A stretch of DNA of 64,000 nucleotides from Salegentibacter mishustinae (GTDB lineage: Bacteria > Bacteroidota > Bacteroidia > Flavobacteriales > Flavobacteriaceae), in contig NZ_LLKN01000002.1 of the NCBI RefSeq assembly GCF_002900095.1, positions 930,001-994,000 on the forward strand. The letters are read 5' to 3'. This document shows, in pieces, positions 34,510-40,919 of this stretch; within the stretch, counting starts at the first letter, position 1, and each line of letters starts with the position of its first letter. The notes beneath the pieces are model-generated. The model was not told the origin of the DNA, did no database searches, and saw only the letters and a program-made list of their open reading frames with translations. A program made the position numbers and the translations under genes.

Positions 34510-34791
34510 CTATTTTTTCTCAAGAATATCTTCTAATATCCCGGGATTGTCGACTATTTTTCTAATGAATTTCTTGCTCTTCATTCGTTTGATGAATTTT
34601 TCCAGGAAAATTGCATCTTCTTTACTAAGATTTTCAACTTTTAGCACAAGTTCCCAGTCGTCTGCTTTTCCGGTGAATGCTTGCTTATAATGTTTAGAGT
34701 GATGCTTTTGTATTCTAGCTTTAATGTTAAATGTTTCACCAGTATAAAATCTATCTAATTTTTTACTATAAAGAATATAGAGGTAGTGCAT
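34510..34791 (-). CDS. Small GIY-YIG nuclease, tandem copy A
   Basis: 93 residues forming a single GIY-YIG domain: YLYILYSKKLDRFYTG in the first two strands, the catalytic Arg in IKARIQKHH (about 26), FTGKADDWELVLKVE, and the conserved Glu in IFLEKFIKRMKS (about 64). The YIG of the family reads YTG here, a substitution absent from copy B. It shares about 87 of 93 residues with copy B, 371 bp to the right. It begins a few bases after a terminator T tract with no clear ribosome-binding site, so it may be translated from read-through tRNA-Phe transcripts. Its stop is 1-2 bp from the tRNA fragment. Confidence 0.85.
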   Translation of the reverse strand: MHYLYILYSKKLDRFYTGETFNIKARIQKHHSKHYKQAFTGKADDWELVLKVENLSKEDAIFLEKFIKRMKSKKFIRKIVDNPGILEDILEKK

Positions 34792-34802
34792 AGTATAGAA
34801 TT

Positions 34803-34840
34803 AAAAAAGCCCGAAAAAACAAAGTATATCGGGCTTTTAG
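34803..34840. terminator. Terminator copy, unit 2
   Basis: AAAAAAGCCCGA and TCGGGCTTTT arms, with small loop differences from the copies at 34432 and 35174. Confidence 0.8.
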
Positions 34841-34879
34841 GGTGGTGCCTCCAGCCCCGATGCTTCGGGGGAACCAGGG
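34841..34879 (-). repeat. tRNA-Phe 3'-end fragment with T-loop replaced by REP, unit 2
   Basis: GGTGGTGCCTCCAG (34841-34854), REP CCCCGATGCTTCGGGG (34855-34870), GAACCAGGG (34871-34879). The REP occupies exactly the place of the five T-loop bases GAATC in the intact gene, while the flanks are unchanged. It lies 1 bp from the stop codon of GIY-YIG copy B. Confidence 0.87.
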
Positions 34880-34880
34880 T

Positions 34881-35162
34881 CTATTTTTTCTCAAGAATAT
34901 CTTTTAATATCCCGGGATTGTCGACTATTTTTCTAATGAATTTCTTGCTCTTCATTCGTTTAATAAATTTTTCCAGAAAAATTGCATCTTCTTTACTGAG
35001 AGTTTCAAATTTTAGTACTAGTTCCCAGTCGTCTGCTTTTCCGGTAAATGCTTGCTTGTAATGTTTAGAGTGATGCTTTTGTATTCTAGCTTTAATGTCA
35101 GATGTCTCACCAATATAAAATCTATCTAATTTTTTACTATAAAGAATATAGAGGTAGTGCAT
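34881..35162 (-). CDS. Small GIY-YIG nuclease, tandem copy B (tRNA-proximal)
   Basis: 93 residues, one GIY-YIG domain with the canonical YLYILYSKKLDRFYIG start, Arg in IKARIQKHH, and Glu in FLEKFIKRMKS. Such stand-alone domains are structure- or sequence-dependent endonucleases by family knowledge, often in mobile elements. It begins 52 bp after the end of tRNA-Phe, just past the tRNA's terminator, on the same strand. Six residues differ from copy A (17, 21, 22, 52, 54, 87). All catalytic positions seem intact, so this is the copy most likely to be active. Confidence 0.87.
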   Translation of the reverse strand: MHYLYILYSKKLDRFYIGETSDIKARIQKHHSKHYKQAFTGKADDWELVLKFETLSKEDAIFLEKFIKRMKSKKFIRKIVDNPGILKDILEKK

Positions 35163-35173
35163 AGCATAAAATT

Positions 35174-35209
35174 AAAAAAGCCCGAAAACACAAAGTGTAT
35201 CGGGCTTTT
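35174..35209. terminator. tRNA-Phe terminator
   Basis: AAAAAGCCCG (35175-35184) pairs with CGGGCTTTT (35201-35209); a T tract on the minus strand terminates the tRNA transcript just before the GIY-YIG start codon (35162). Confidence 0.87.
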
Positions 35210-35213
35210 AAGG

Positions 35214-35286
35214 TGGTGCCTCCAGGAATCGAACCAGGGACACAAGGATTTTCAGTCCTTTGCTCTACCAACTGAGCTAAGGCACC
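35214..35286 (-). tRNA. tRNA-Phe (GAA)
   Basis: 73 nt, read right to left. Acceptor GGTGCCT pairs with AGGCACC, discriminator A (35214). The anticodon loop CTGAAAA gives GAA (Phe), and the T-loop is TTCGATT. The T-stem has a T-T mismatch in its middle pair. CCA is not encoded. Fragments of its 3' end recur in the array to the left. Confidence 0.97.
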
Positions 35287-35311
35287 AGTTGCTTATTGTT
35301 GTAAGCGGGTG

Positions 35312-35343
35312 CAAATATATATTCATTTTTATAATCTCACAAA
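35312..35343 (-). promoter_or_regulatory. tRNA-Phe promoter
   Basis: On the minus strand TTTG (35343-35340), a 20-base spacer, TATATTTG (35319-35312): the Bacteroidota -33/-7 consensus, 26 bp before the tRNA. Confidence 0.85.
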
Positions 35344-35394
35344 GGAAATTTTAAAAAAATGCTTTTGTAATTTAGCCAACACAATCAAATTGCT

Positions 35395-36126
35395 ATGAAT
35401 TTAATCGTTGACGTAGGGAATTCTTCCGTAAAACTTGCTGTTTTTCAGGACTATAAACTTTTGGAATCTTACACATCTTCAATCGAAAAATTTTTTGAAA
35501 AATTTCAGGAAATAAAAAAAGATTATCCGCAAATCGCGTTTTCCATTCTTTCTTCAGTAATAAAAGATACTTCAGAGCTTGAAAAAATCCTGGAAAAAGA
35601 AGCTAAGCTCTATGTTTTAAACGAAAGCACTAAGCTTCCGTTCAAAAACAATTATGCTTCATCTCAAACTTTAGGAAAAGATCGATTGGCGTTAGTTGCA
35701 GCCGGTTCTTTAAAGTTTCAGGATGAAAATTTATTGATTATAGATGCTGGCACGTGTATAACTTTCGATTTTAAGAATAATGCGAATGAATATTTAGGGG
35801 GCGCTATTTCTCCCGGTTTGCAGATGAGGTTAAAAGCGCTTAATCATTTTACCGCTAAACTTCCGCTGGTTGATTTAGATGAAAATGTCCCGCTAATAGG
35901 CGATTCTACTCAAAATAGTATTTTATCTGGGGTGTTGAATGGGGTAAGTGCAGAGCTTGATGGAATTATTGATCGCTACAAGGCTGGTTATAAATATTTA
36001 ACAGTTATTTTAACAGGAGGGGATACGCAAATTTTGTCAAAGCGGGTAAAAAATAGCATATTTGCCAACCCGAATTTTCTTTTAGAGGGTTTAAACTACA
36101 TTTTAGAATTTAACAAGACTCAATGA
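35395..36126 (+). CDS. coaX: Type III pantothenate kinase
   Basis: 243 residues. ASKHA fold: phosphate-1 motif IVDVGNSSVKLAVF at 4-17, the segment SQTLGKDRLALVAAG (GxDR), and the phosphate-2 motif IIDAGTCITFDF followed by GGAISPGLQMR. It phosphorylates pantothenate to 4'-phosphopantothenate at the start of CoA synthesis in the cytoplasm. The next gene's ATG overlaps its stop (ATGA), so it leads the 35.4-43 kb operon. A typical length for CoaX. Confidence 0.95.
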   Translation: MNLIVDVGNSSVKLAVFQDYKLLESYTSSIEKFFEKFQEIKKDYPQIAFSILSSVIKDTSELEKILEKEAKLYVLNESTKLPFKNNYASSQTLGKDRLALVAAGSLKFQDENLLIIDAGTCITFDFKNNANEYLGGAISPGLQMRLKALNHFTAKLPLVDLDENVPLIGDSTQNSILSGVLNGVSAELDGIIDRYKAGYKYLTVILTGGDTQILSKRVKNSIFANPNFLLEGLNYILEFNKTQ

Positions 36127-37376
36127 TTAAACGATTTATAGTAATCGTAGCTGTTTTTTTTACAGTGGTTGCTACAGCTCAGGAGAATGTATCATCGCCC
36201 TATTCTTATTACGGGATTGGACTTAACACTTTTAAAGGAACTGTAGAAAACAGGTCTATGGGTGGTTTAAGTATGTTTTCTGATAGTATTCACCTGAACC
36301 TTAGAAATCCTGCCGGTTACGGTAGGTTAAGAAGAACCACTTACGCTGTTGGGGGATCTCACGAGCGACTCAGTCTAAATTCAGATGCTGGAGAGGATAA
36401 TGCAAAAGTTTCGTCTCTGGATTATTTGGCAATAGGAGTGCCTGTTGGAGGGAATCTTGGATTTGGTATTGGGGTTTTACCATATACTTCGGTGGGATAT
36501 CAAATTTTAGACATTAGAGAATCTGTTGCCAGCAGGCTGGAAGGTCGTGGCGGAATGAATAAAGTATTTCTTTCGGCAGGTTATCAGGTGCTTCCATCCT
36601 TGAGTATTGGTGTAGATGCTAATTATAACTTCGGAAACCTTCAAAACCAAAGAACACTTATTCGTGAAGAAGTGCAATTGGGTTCTCGTGATGTAAGTAG
36701 AACAGATCTTTTGGGCTTTAGTTATAATTTTGGAGTTGATTTTCAGGAAAAACTAAAAAACGGACTTAACTTACACGCAGCAGCTACTTATTCACCAACT
36801 ACAAATATAGATGCAGAGAATTCCAGGCAACTGGCAACAATAGCCTTTTCTGGTAGTGGAGGTGAAACAGTAGTTGAAGAGCATGATCTAAACGTTCCCG
36901 ATTCTGAATTAACGCTTCCTGCAAAGTATACCATTGGTCTTGGATTAGGAAGATCTAATAAATGGTTTTTTGGTGGGGAATATGTAAGTACAGACGATAA
37001 TTCATTTTTAAGTGTGAGTGGTGCAGGAGGAGGAAACGCGAATTTTGAAAATGCTGCACAATATAAATTTGGTGGGTATTTTATTCCACAATATAATTCT
37101 ATTACAAATTACTTTAACCGCATTGTTTATAGGGCTGGATTTAGGTATGAGGAGACCGGTTTAAGTATCAATAGCCAGGACATTAATGAGTTTGGCATCA
37201 CTTTTGGAGTTGGACTACCTGTAGGACCGGGATTTTCTAATATAAACCTTGGATTTGAGTATGGTCAGCGCGGTACAACAGATTCAAGTTTAATTCAGGA
37301 AGATTACTTTAGGTTTTCAGTAGGGCTTTCCCTAACCGAAGCCAGAAGATGGTTCGAAAGAAGAAAATTTAATTAA
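36123..37376 (+). CDS. Outer-membrane beta-barrel protein
   Basis: 417 residues with a signal peptide (MIKRFIVIVAVFFTVVATAQE) and a beta-rich mature part: repeated amphipathic strands, PSIGVDANYNFGNL, SVGLSLTEARRWFERRKFN at the end. It begins with SSPYSYYGIGL and MGGLSMF, as in flavobacterial PorV/FadL-like outer-membrane proteins. No named family assignment can be made; a role in the outer membrane is inferred. It overlaps coaX by four bases and precedes a TPR protein and lptC, which ties it to envelope assembly. Confidence 0.78.
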   Translation: MIKRFIVIVAVFFTVVATAQENVSSPYSYYGIGLNTFKGTVENRSMGGLSMFSDSIHLNLRNPAGYGRLRRTTYAVGGSHERLSLNSDAGEDNAKVSSLDYLAIGVPVGGNLGFGIGVLPYTSVGYQILDIRESVASRLEGRGGMNKVFLSAGYQVLPSLSIGVDANYNFGNLQNQRTLIREEVQLGSRDVSRTDLLGFSYNFGVDFQEKLKNGLNLHAAATYSPTTNIDAENSRQLATIAFSGSGGETVVEEHDLNVPDSELTLPAKYTIGLGLGRSNKWFFGGEYVSTDDNSFLSVSGAGGGNANFENAAQYKFGGYFIPQYNSITNYFNRIVYRAGFRYEETGLSINSQDINEFGITFGVGLPVGPGFSNINLGFEYGQRGTTDSSLIQEDYFRFSVGLSLTEARRWFERRKFN

Positions 37377-37397
37377 CCACGATAATAAAACAAGAAA

Positions 37398-38771
37398 ATG
37401 AAAGCGAGATTTATAGCATTAATTACAGGAGCCGTTCTAGGTTCAAGTGTTCTAAGCGCCCAGTCTAATGATTGTGCAACAATGGCTGCTTTGGCTTACG
37501 ATGATGCCAAGGCTAAAAATTATGATGCAGCTTACGAGCCGTTGATGAAAGTTAGAGAGGAATGTCCAAAATATAGTTTGGCTACTTTCCAATATGGGGA
37601 GCGCGCTCTTGAATATAAAATTGAAAATACCGAAGGTGCAGAAAAAGAGCAGTATATAAAAGAGCTTATTGGTCTTTGGGAAGAGCGTTTGGAGTTATTT
37701 CCAGATAAAACTTCAAAAGGTAAAATTTATTCTGATATCGCTCAGTTAAAGTTTGATCATAAATTAGGTGATACAGAAGAATTATATAATGCTTTTGATA
37801 AAGCTTATACAGAAGATCGCGAAAACTTTACAAGTCCAAAAGGTCTTTATGCTTATTTCCAGTTAATGGTAGATATGCAGGATGCTGGCGATAGAGAGCT
37901 TCAGGATGTTTTTGATAATTACGATAAAGTAATGGCGAAAATTGAAGAAGAAGAAAACCAGGCAGCTGTAAAACTTGCACCGCTTATTGAAAAGCAAGAA
38001 GCTGGAGAGGAACTTACTTCTAAAGAGGAGAAGCAAATTAAATATGCTGAAATTAATTTGAATAATTATAACAGTGTAAAAAATGCTTTAAACGCTAAGC
38101 TTGGTGCCAGAGCAGATTGTGATAACCTTATCCCTCTTTACAAGAAAGATTTTAATGAGAAAAAATCTGATGTAAATTGGTTACAGAATGCAAACGCAAG
38201 ATTGTCGGCTAAAGATTGTACTGAAGATCCATTGTTCTTCCAGGTTTCTGAAGCATTACACCAATTAGAGCCTTCTGCAAACTCTGCTTACTCTTTAGGG
38301 CAGTTAGCTGAAGCCGATGGCGATAGAGCAAAAGCTTTAGAATATTATACTGAAGCTGCTGAGCTAGAAGAAGATCCTAGTGATCAGGCTAGAATTTACT
38401 ATAGAATTGCTACTAACTATAAAGAAAGAGGAAGTTTTTCTCAGGCAAGAAACTTTTATAGAAAAGGAATTAGTGCCAAGCCATCTTTAGGTAGAGCATA
38501 TTTACAGATAGCTAATATGATTGCACAAAGTGCAAACAGCTGTGGAGAAACTACTTTCGATAAAAGAGCCGTGTATTGGTTAGCTGCAGATTATGCTGCA
38601 AGAGCTGCAAGGGTAGATCCATCTATCGCATCTAATGCAAACCAAACTGCTACTGCTTATAGAGGTAGAGCACCCCAAAAAGCTGATGTGTTTCAACAAG
38701 GTAGAAGTGCAGGTGAAGCTATAAATATTGGTTGTTGGATTGGGGAAACCGTTCGTATCCCACAAATGTAA
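37398..38771 (+). CDS. Tetratricopeptide-repeat protein, exported
   Basis: 457 residues with a signal peptide ending near LSAQ (residue 22). TPR-like helices run from about 40 to 190 (YDDAKAKNYDAAYEPLMKVREE), with clearer repeats at about 290-375 (NSAYSLGQLAEADGDRAKALEYYTEAAEL, QARIYYRIATNYKERGSFSQARNFYRKGI). It is probably periplasmic, a scaffold for an envelope complex. Position between an outer-membrane barrel and lptC is conserved in flavobacteria as far as I recall. The partner is unknown. Confidence 0.82.
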   Translation: MKARFIALITGAVLGSSVLSAQSNDCATMAALAYDDAKAKNYDAAYEPLMKVREECPKYSLATFQYGERALEYKIENTEGAEKEQYIKELIGLWEERLELFPDKTSKGKIYSDIAQLKFDHKLGDTEELYNAFDKAYTEDRENFTSPKGLYAYFQLMVDMQDAGDRELQDVFDNYDKVMAKIEEEENQAAVKLAPLIEKQEAGEELTSKEEKQIKYAEINLNNYNSVKNALNAKLGARADCDNLIPLYKKDFNEKKSDVNWLQNANARLSAKDCTEDPLFFQVSEALHQLEPSANSAYSLGQLAEADGDRAKALEYYTEAAELEEDPSDQARIYYRIATNYKERGSFSQARNFYRKGISAKPSLGRAYLQIANMIAQSANSCGETTFDKRAVYWLAADYAARAARVDPSIASNANQTATAYRGRAPQKADVFQQGRSAGEAINIGCWIGETVRIPQM

Positions 38772-38772
38772 T

Positions 38773-39345
38773 ATGAGCTTAACATATAAGGAAATAATAA
38801 CTGGCATTGTCACGCTTATCGGCGTGACAATGCTTTTTTCATGTCAGGGTAATCTAAACGAAATAAGAGCGTTGGATATTGAAGGCGACGCACCACAAGC
38901 CATTGCCGAAGGGATTAATCTGAAGTATACAGATTCCGGCAGAATGGTGGCGAACTTAAAAAGCCCTAAAATGAAGGATTTTACCAACAAAGAATTTCCT
39001 TACCGCGAGTTTCCTGAAGGACTGGAATTAGAGATCTACGACGAAAATAACGAGAAAAGTACGGTAACTTCAGATTACGGAATTATTTACGATGGTACCA
39101 ATCTTATAGATCTACAGGGAAACGTGGTGATCTTTACAGCCGATAGTATGCGCCTGGAAGCTTCGCAGTTATTTTGGGATCAAAATATTAACTGGATTTT
39201 TACCGATAAACCCAACACTATTAAATTTCCAAATGGTGCGCTTAATGAAGGAGAAGGTTTTGATGCTAATCAAAATTTCGGTAATTTTCGGTCACGAACC
39301 AATGTTGGGGTTCAAATAATTAAAGACGATAAACCCGATGAGTAA
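38773..39345 (+). CDS. lptC: LPS export ABC transporter periplasmic protein LptC
   Basis: 190 residues from ATG 38773, 1 bp after the TPR stop; an upstream in-frame ATG at 38728 would run through the TPR gene and is unlikely. The signal is MSLTYKEIITGIVTLIGVTMLFSC with lipobox LFSC, so this LptC is a lipoprotein rather than the TM-anchored E. coli type. The LptC beta-jellyroll is recognisable: KYTDSGRMVANLKSPKMKDF, YREFPEGLELEIYDENNE, STVTSDYGIIYDG, LIDLQGNVVI. It passes LPS to LptA. Codons 11-22 contain a complete intrinsic terminator (38804-38839). Confidence 0.87.
   Translation: MSLTYKEIITGIVTLIGVTMLFSCQGNLNEIRALDIEGDAPQAIAEGINLKYTDSGRMVANLKSPKMKDFTNKEFPYREFPEGLELEIYDENNEKSTVTSDYGIIYDGTNLIDLQGNVVIFTADSMRLEASQLFWDQNINWIFTDKPNTIKFPNGALNEGEGFDANQNFGNFRSRTNVGVQIIKDDKPDE
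38804..38839 (+). terminator. Intrinsic terminator inside the lptC coding region
   Basis: GCATTGTCACGC (38804-38815) pairs perfectly with GCGTGACAATGC (38822-38833), a 12-bp stem with a 6-base loop, followed at once by TTTTTT (38834-38839). It starts 31 bases into the lptC frame and 32 bases after the upstream TPR stop. As strong as any terminator in this window. Confidence 0.75.
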
Positions 39346-39535
39346 ATATTTTAGATATTTTGAATACGCTTATTTATTTATAGCTGCATTTTTTCTTTTC
39401 GAAAGTTTCAGAATTTGGAATACCGAGCGTAGCAGGGCCTATTTATTTATCTTTTTTGTCTTTATATCTATACTTATGTTCTTTTTTAAAAGGCGGTTTA
39501 GGCGTAAGATCGAAGAGCGTAACAAGAAGCAGTAA
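39338..39535 (+). CDS. Small membrane protein
   Basis: 65 residues with two predicted helices (about 8-24 and 33-50: YAYLFIAAFFLFESFRIW, AYLFIFFVFISILMFFF) and a highly basic C-terminus KRRFRRKIEERNKKQ. Its start overlaps the lptC stop by eight bases and its TAATG overlaps the next ATG, so translational coupling is likely. No function is recognisable; the position suggests a membrane partner of LptC or the CNNM protein. Confidence 0.75.
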   Translation: MSKYFRYFEYAYLFIAAFFLFESFRIWNTERSRAYLFIFFVFISILMFFFKRRFRRKIEERNKKQ

Positions 39536-40824
39536 TGGAGGTTGAAATTCTTATAATTGTTCTTTCCTTAATTTTATCTGCTTTCTTTTCTGGGATGGAG
39601 ATCGCCTATATTTCTTCTAATAAGATCTATATTGAAATTGAAAAGCGGCAGAACGACTTCCTGGCCACTATTTTAAAGAGACTAACTAAAAAACCCTCAA
39701 AGTTTATAGCTACTATGTTAGTGGGTAATAATATTGCCCTGGTAGTTTATGGATTTTTTATGGGCGATTTGCTTATGAACTGGCTTCATGGGCTTCAACC
39801 GCTAAACAGTGCTTTTTTAGAGTATATTGTGGTAGATCTAAGCTTATTTACCCAAACGGTAATTTCTACTCTGGTTATTTTGCTTACTGCTGAGTTTCTT
39901 CCGAAGGTATTTTTCCAAATCTACGCGAATTCAATGCTAAAATTTTTCGCGGTCCCGGCCTATATATTCTATATGCTGTTCAGTTTTGTATCATCTTTTG
40001 TGATATGGGTTTCCGATTTTATTCTGAAAAGATTCTTTAAAACCGAAGGGGACGAAGTGCAACTCGCTTTTAGTAAAGTAGAATTGGGGAATTTCATCAA
40101 CGAGCAGATGGAAACCGTAGAAGACGATGAAGAAGTGGATTCTGAAATTCAAATTTTTCAAAATGCCCTGCAGTTTTCAGATATAAAAGCAAGAGAAGTA
40201 ATGGTGCCAAGAACCGAGATTATTGCGGTAGATCAACACCAGGCGCCAAAAGACCTTGTAAATACTTTTACTGAAACCGGTCTTTCAAAACTGTTGATTT
40301 ATAATGAAACCATAGACGATGTAATTGGGTATGTGCATTCCTTCGAACTTTTTAAAAAGCCTGAATCTATAAAATCTATACTGCTGCCGGTAGTTTTTGT
40401 GCCGGAAACGATGTGGGTGAAAGATGTGTTAAATAACCTTACCAAAAAGCGTAAAAGTATTGCTGTAGTAATAGATGAATACGGCGGGACCAGTGGAATG
40501 ATTACCGTAGAGGATATTGTAGAAGAACTTTTTGGGGAAATCCAGGACGAACACGATCCTGTTGTTCTTACCGAAGAGGAATTAGGGGAATCGCATTATA
40601 AATTTTCAGCAAGGTTAGAAGTAGATTATCTAAATGAGAACTATAAATTAAATATTCCCGAAGGGGAGAATTACGAAACCCTTGGCGGTTATATTGTGAA
40701 CCATACCGAAGAAATTCCCCAGCAAAATGAAGAATTGCAGATAGATGATTTTTCATTTAAAATATTAGAAGTTTCCAATACCAAAATAGAATTGGTAGAA
40801 TTAAAAATAAAGTCTGCAGATTAA
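39535..40824 (+). CDS. CNNM/CorC-type hemolysin-family protein (DUF21-CBS)
   Basis: 429 residues: DUF21 transmembrane domain (about 1-170, four hydrophobic segments, starting ILSAFFSGMEIAYISSNK), paired CBS domains at about 210-330 (VMVPRTEIIAVDQ..., KSIAVVIDEYGGTSGMITVEDIVEELFGEIQDEHD), and a C-terminal transporter-associated CorC domain (LEVDYLNENYKLNIPEGENYETLGGYIV). This is the CorC/CNNM family, implicated in magnesium or cobalt transport. It is translationally coupled to the small membrane protein before it. Confidence 0.9.
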   Translation: MEVEILIIVLSLILSAFFSGMEIAYISSNKIYIEIEKRQNDFLATILKRLTKKPSKFIATMLVGNNIALVVYGFFMGDLLMNWLHGLQPLNSAFLEYIVVDLSLFTQTVISTLVILLTAEFLPKVFFQIYANSMLKFFAVPAYIFYMLFSFVSSFVIWVSDFILKRFFKTEGDEVQLAFSKVELGNFINEQMETVEDDEEVDSEIQIFQNALQFSDIKAREVMVPRTEIIAVDQHQAPKDLVNTFTETGLSKLLIYNETIDDVIGYVHSFELFKKPESIKSILLPVVFVPETMWVKDVLNNLTKKRKSIAVVIDEYGGTSGMITVEDIVEELFGEIQDEHDPVVLTEEELGESHYKFSARLEVDYLNENYKLNIPEGENYETLGGYIVNHTEEIPQQNEELQIDDFSFKILEVSNTKIELVELKIKSAD

Positions 40825-40919
40825 ATAGCGATTAGTTAATATTTTGCTAATTATAAGTTTTATAATTAGGTTAAAAACATTATTTTCGCCCACTATATTT
40901 CGATAAATAACAACTACAA

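Noticed and set aside
34432-35209. CRISPR-like array suggested by regular direct repeats
   Set aside because: The repeats are 371 bp apart with coding units between; there are no 25-40-bp repeats with variable spacers and no cas genes.
38728-38772. Upstream in-frame start extending lptC by 15 codons
   Set aside because: It lies within the TPR coding sequence, and the later ATG gives a proper lipoprotein signal peptide.
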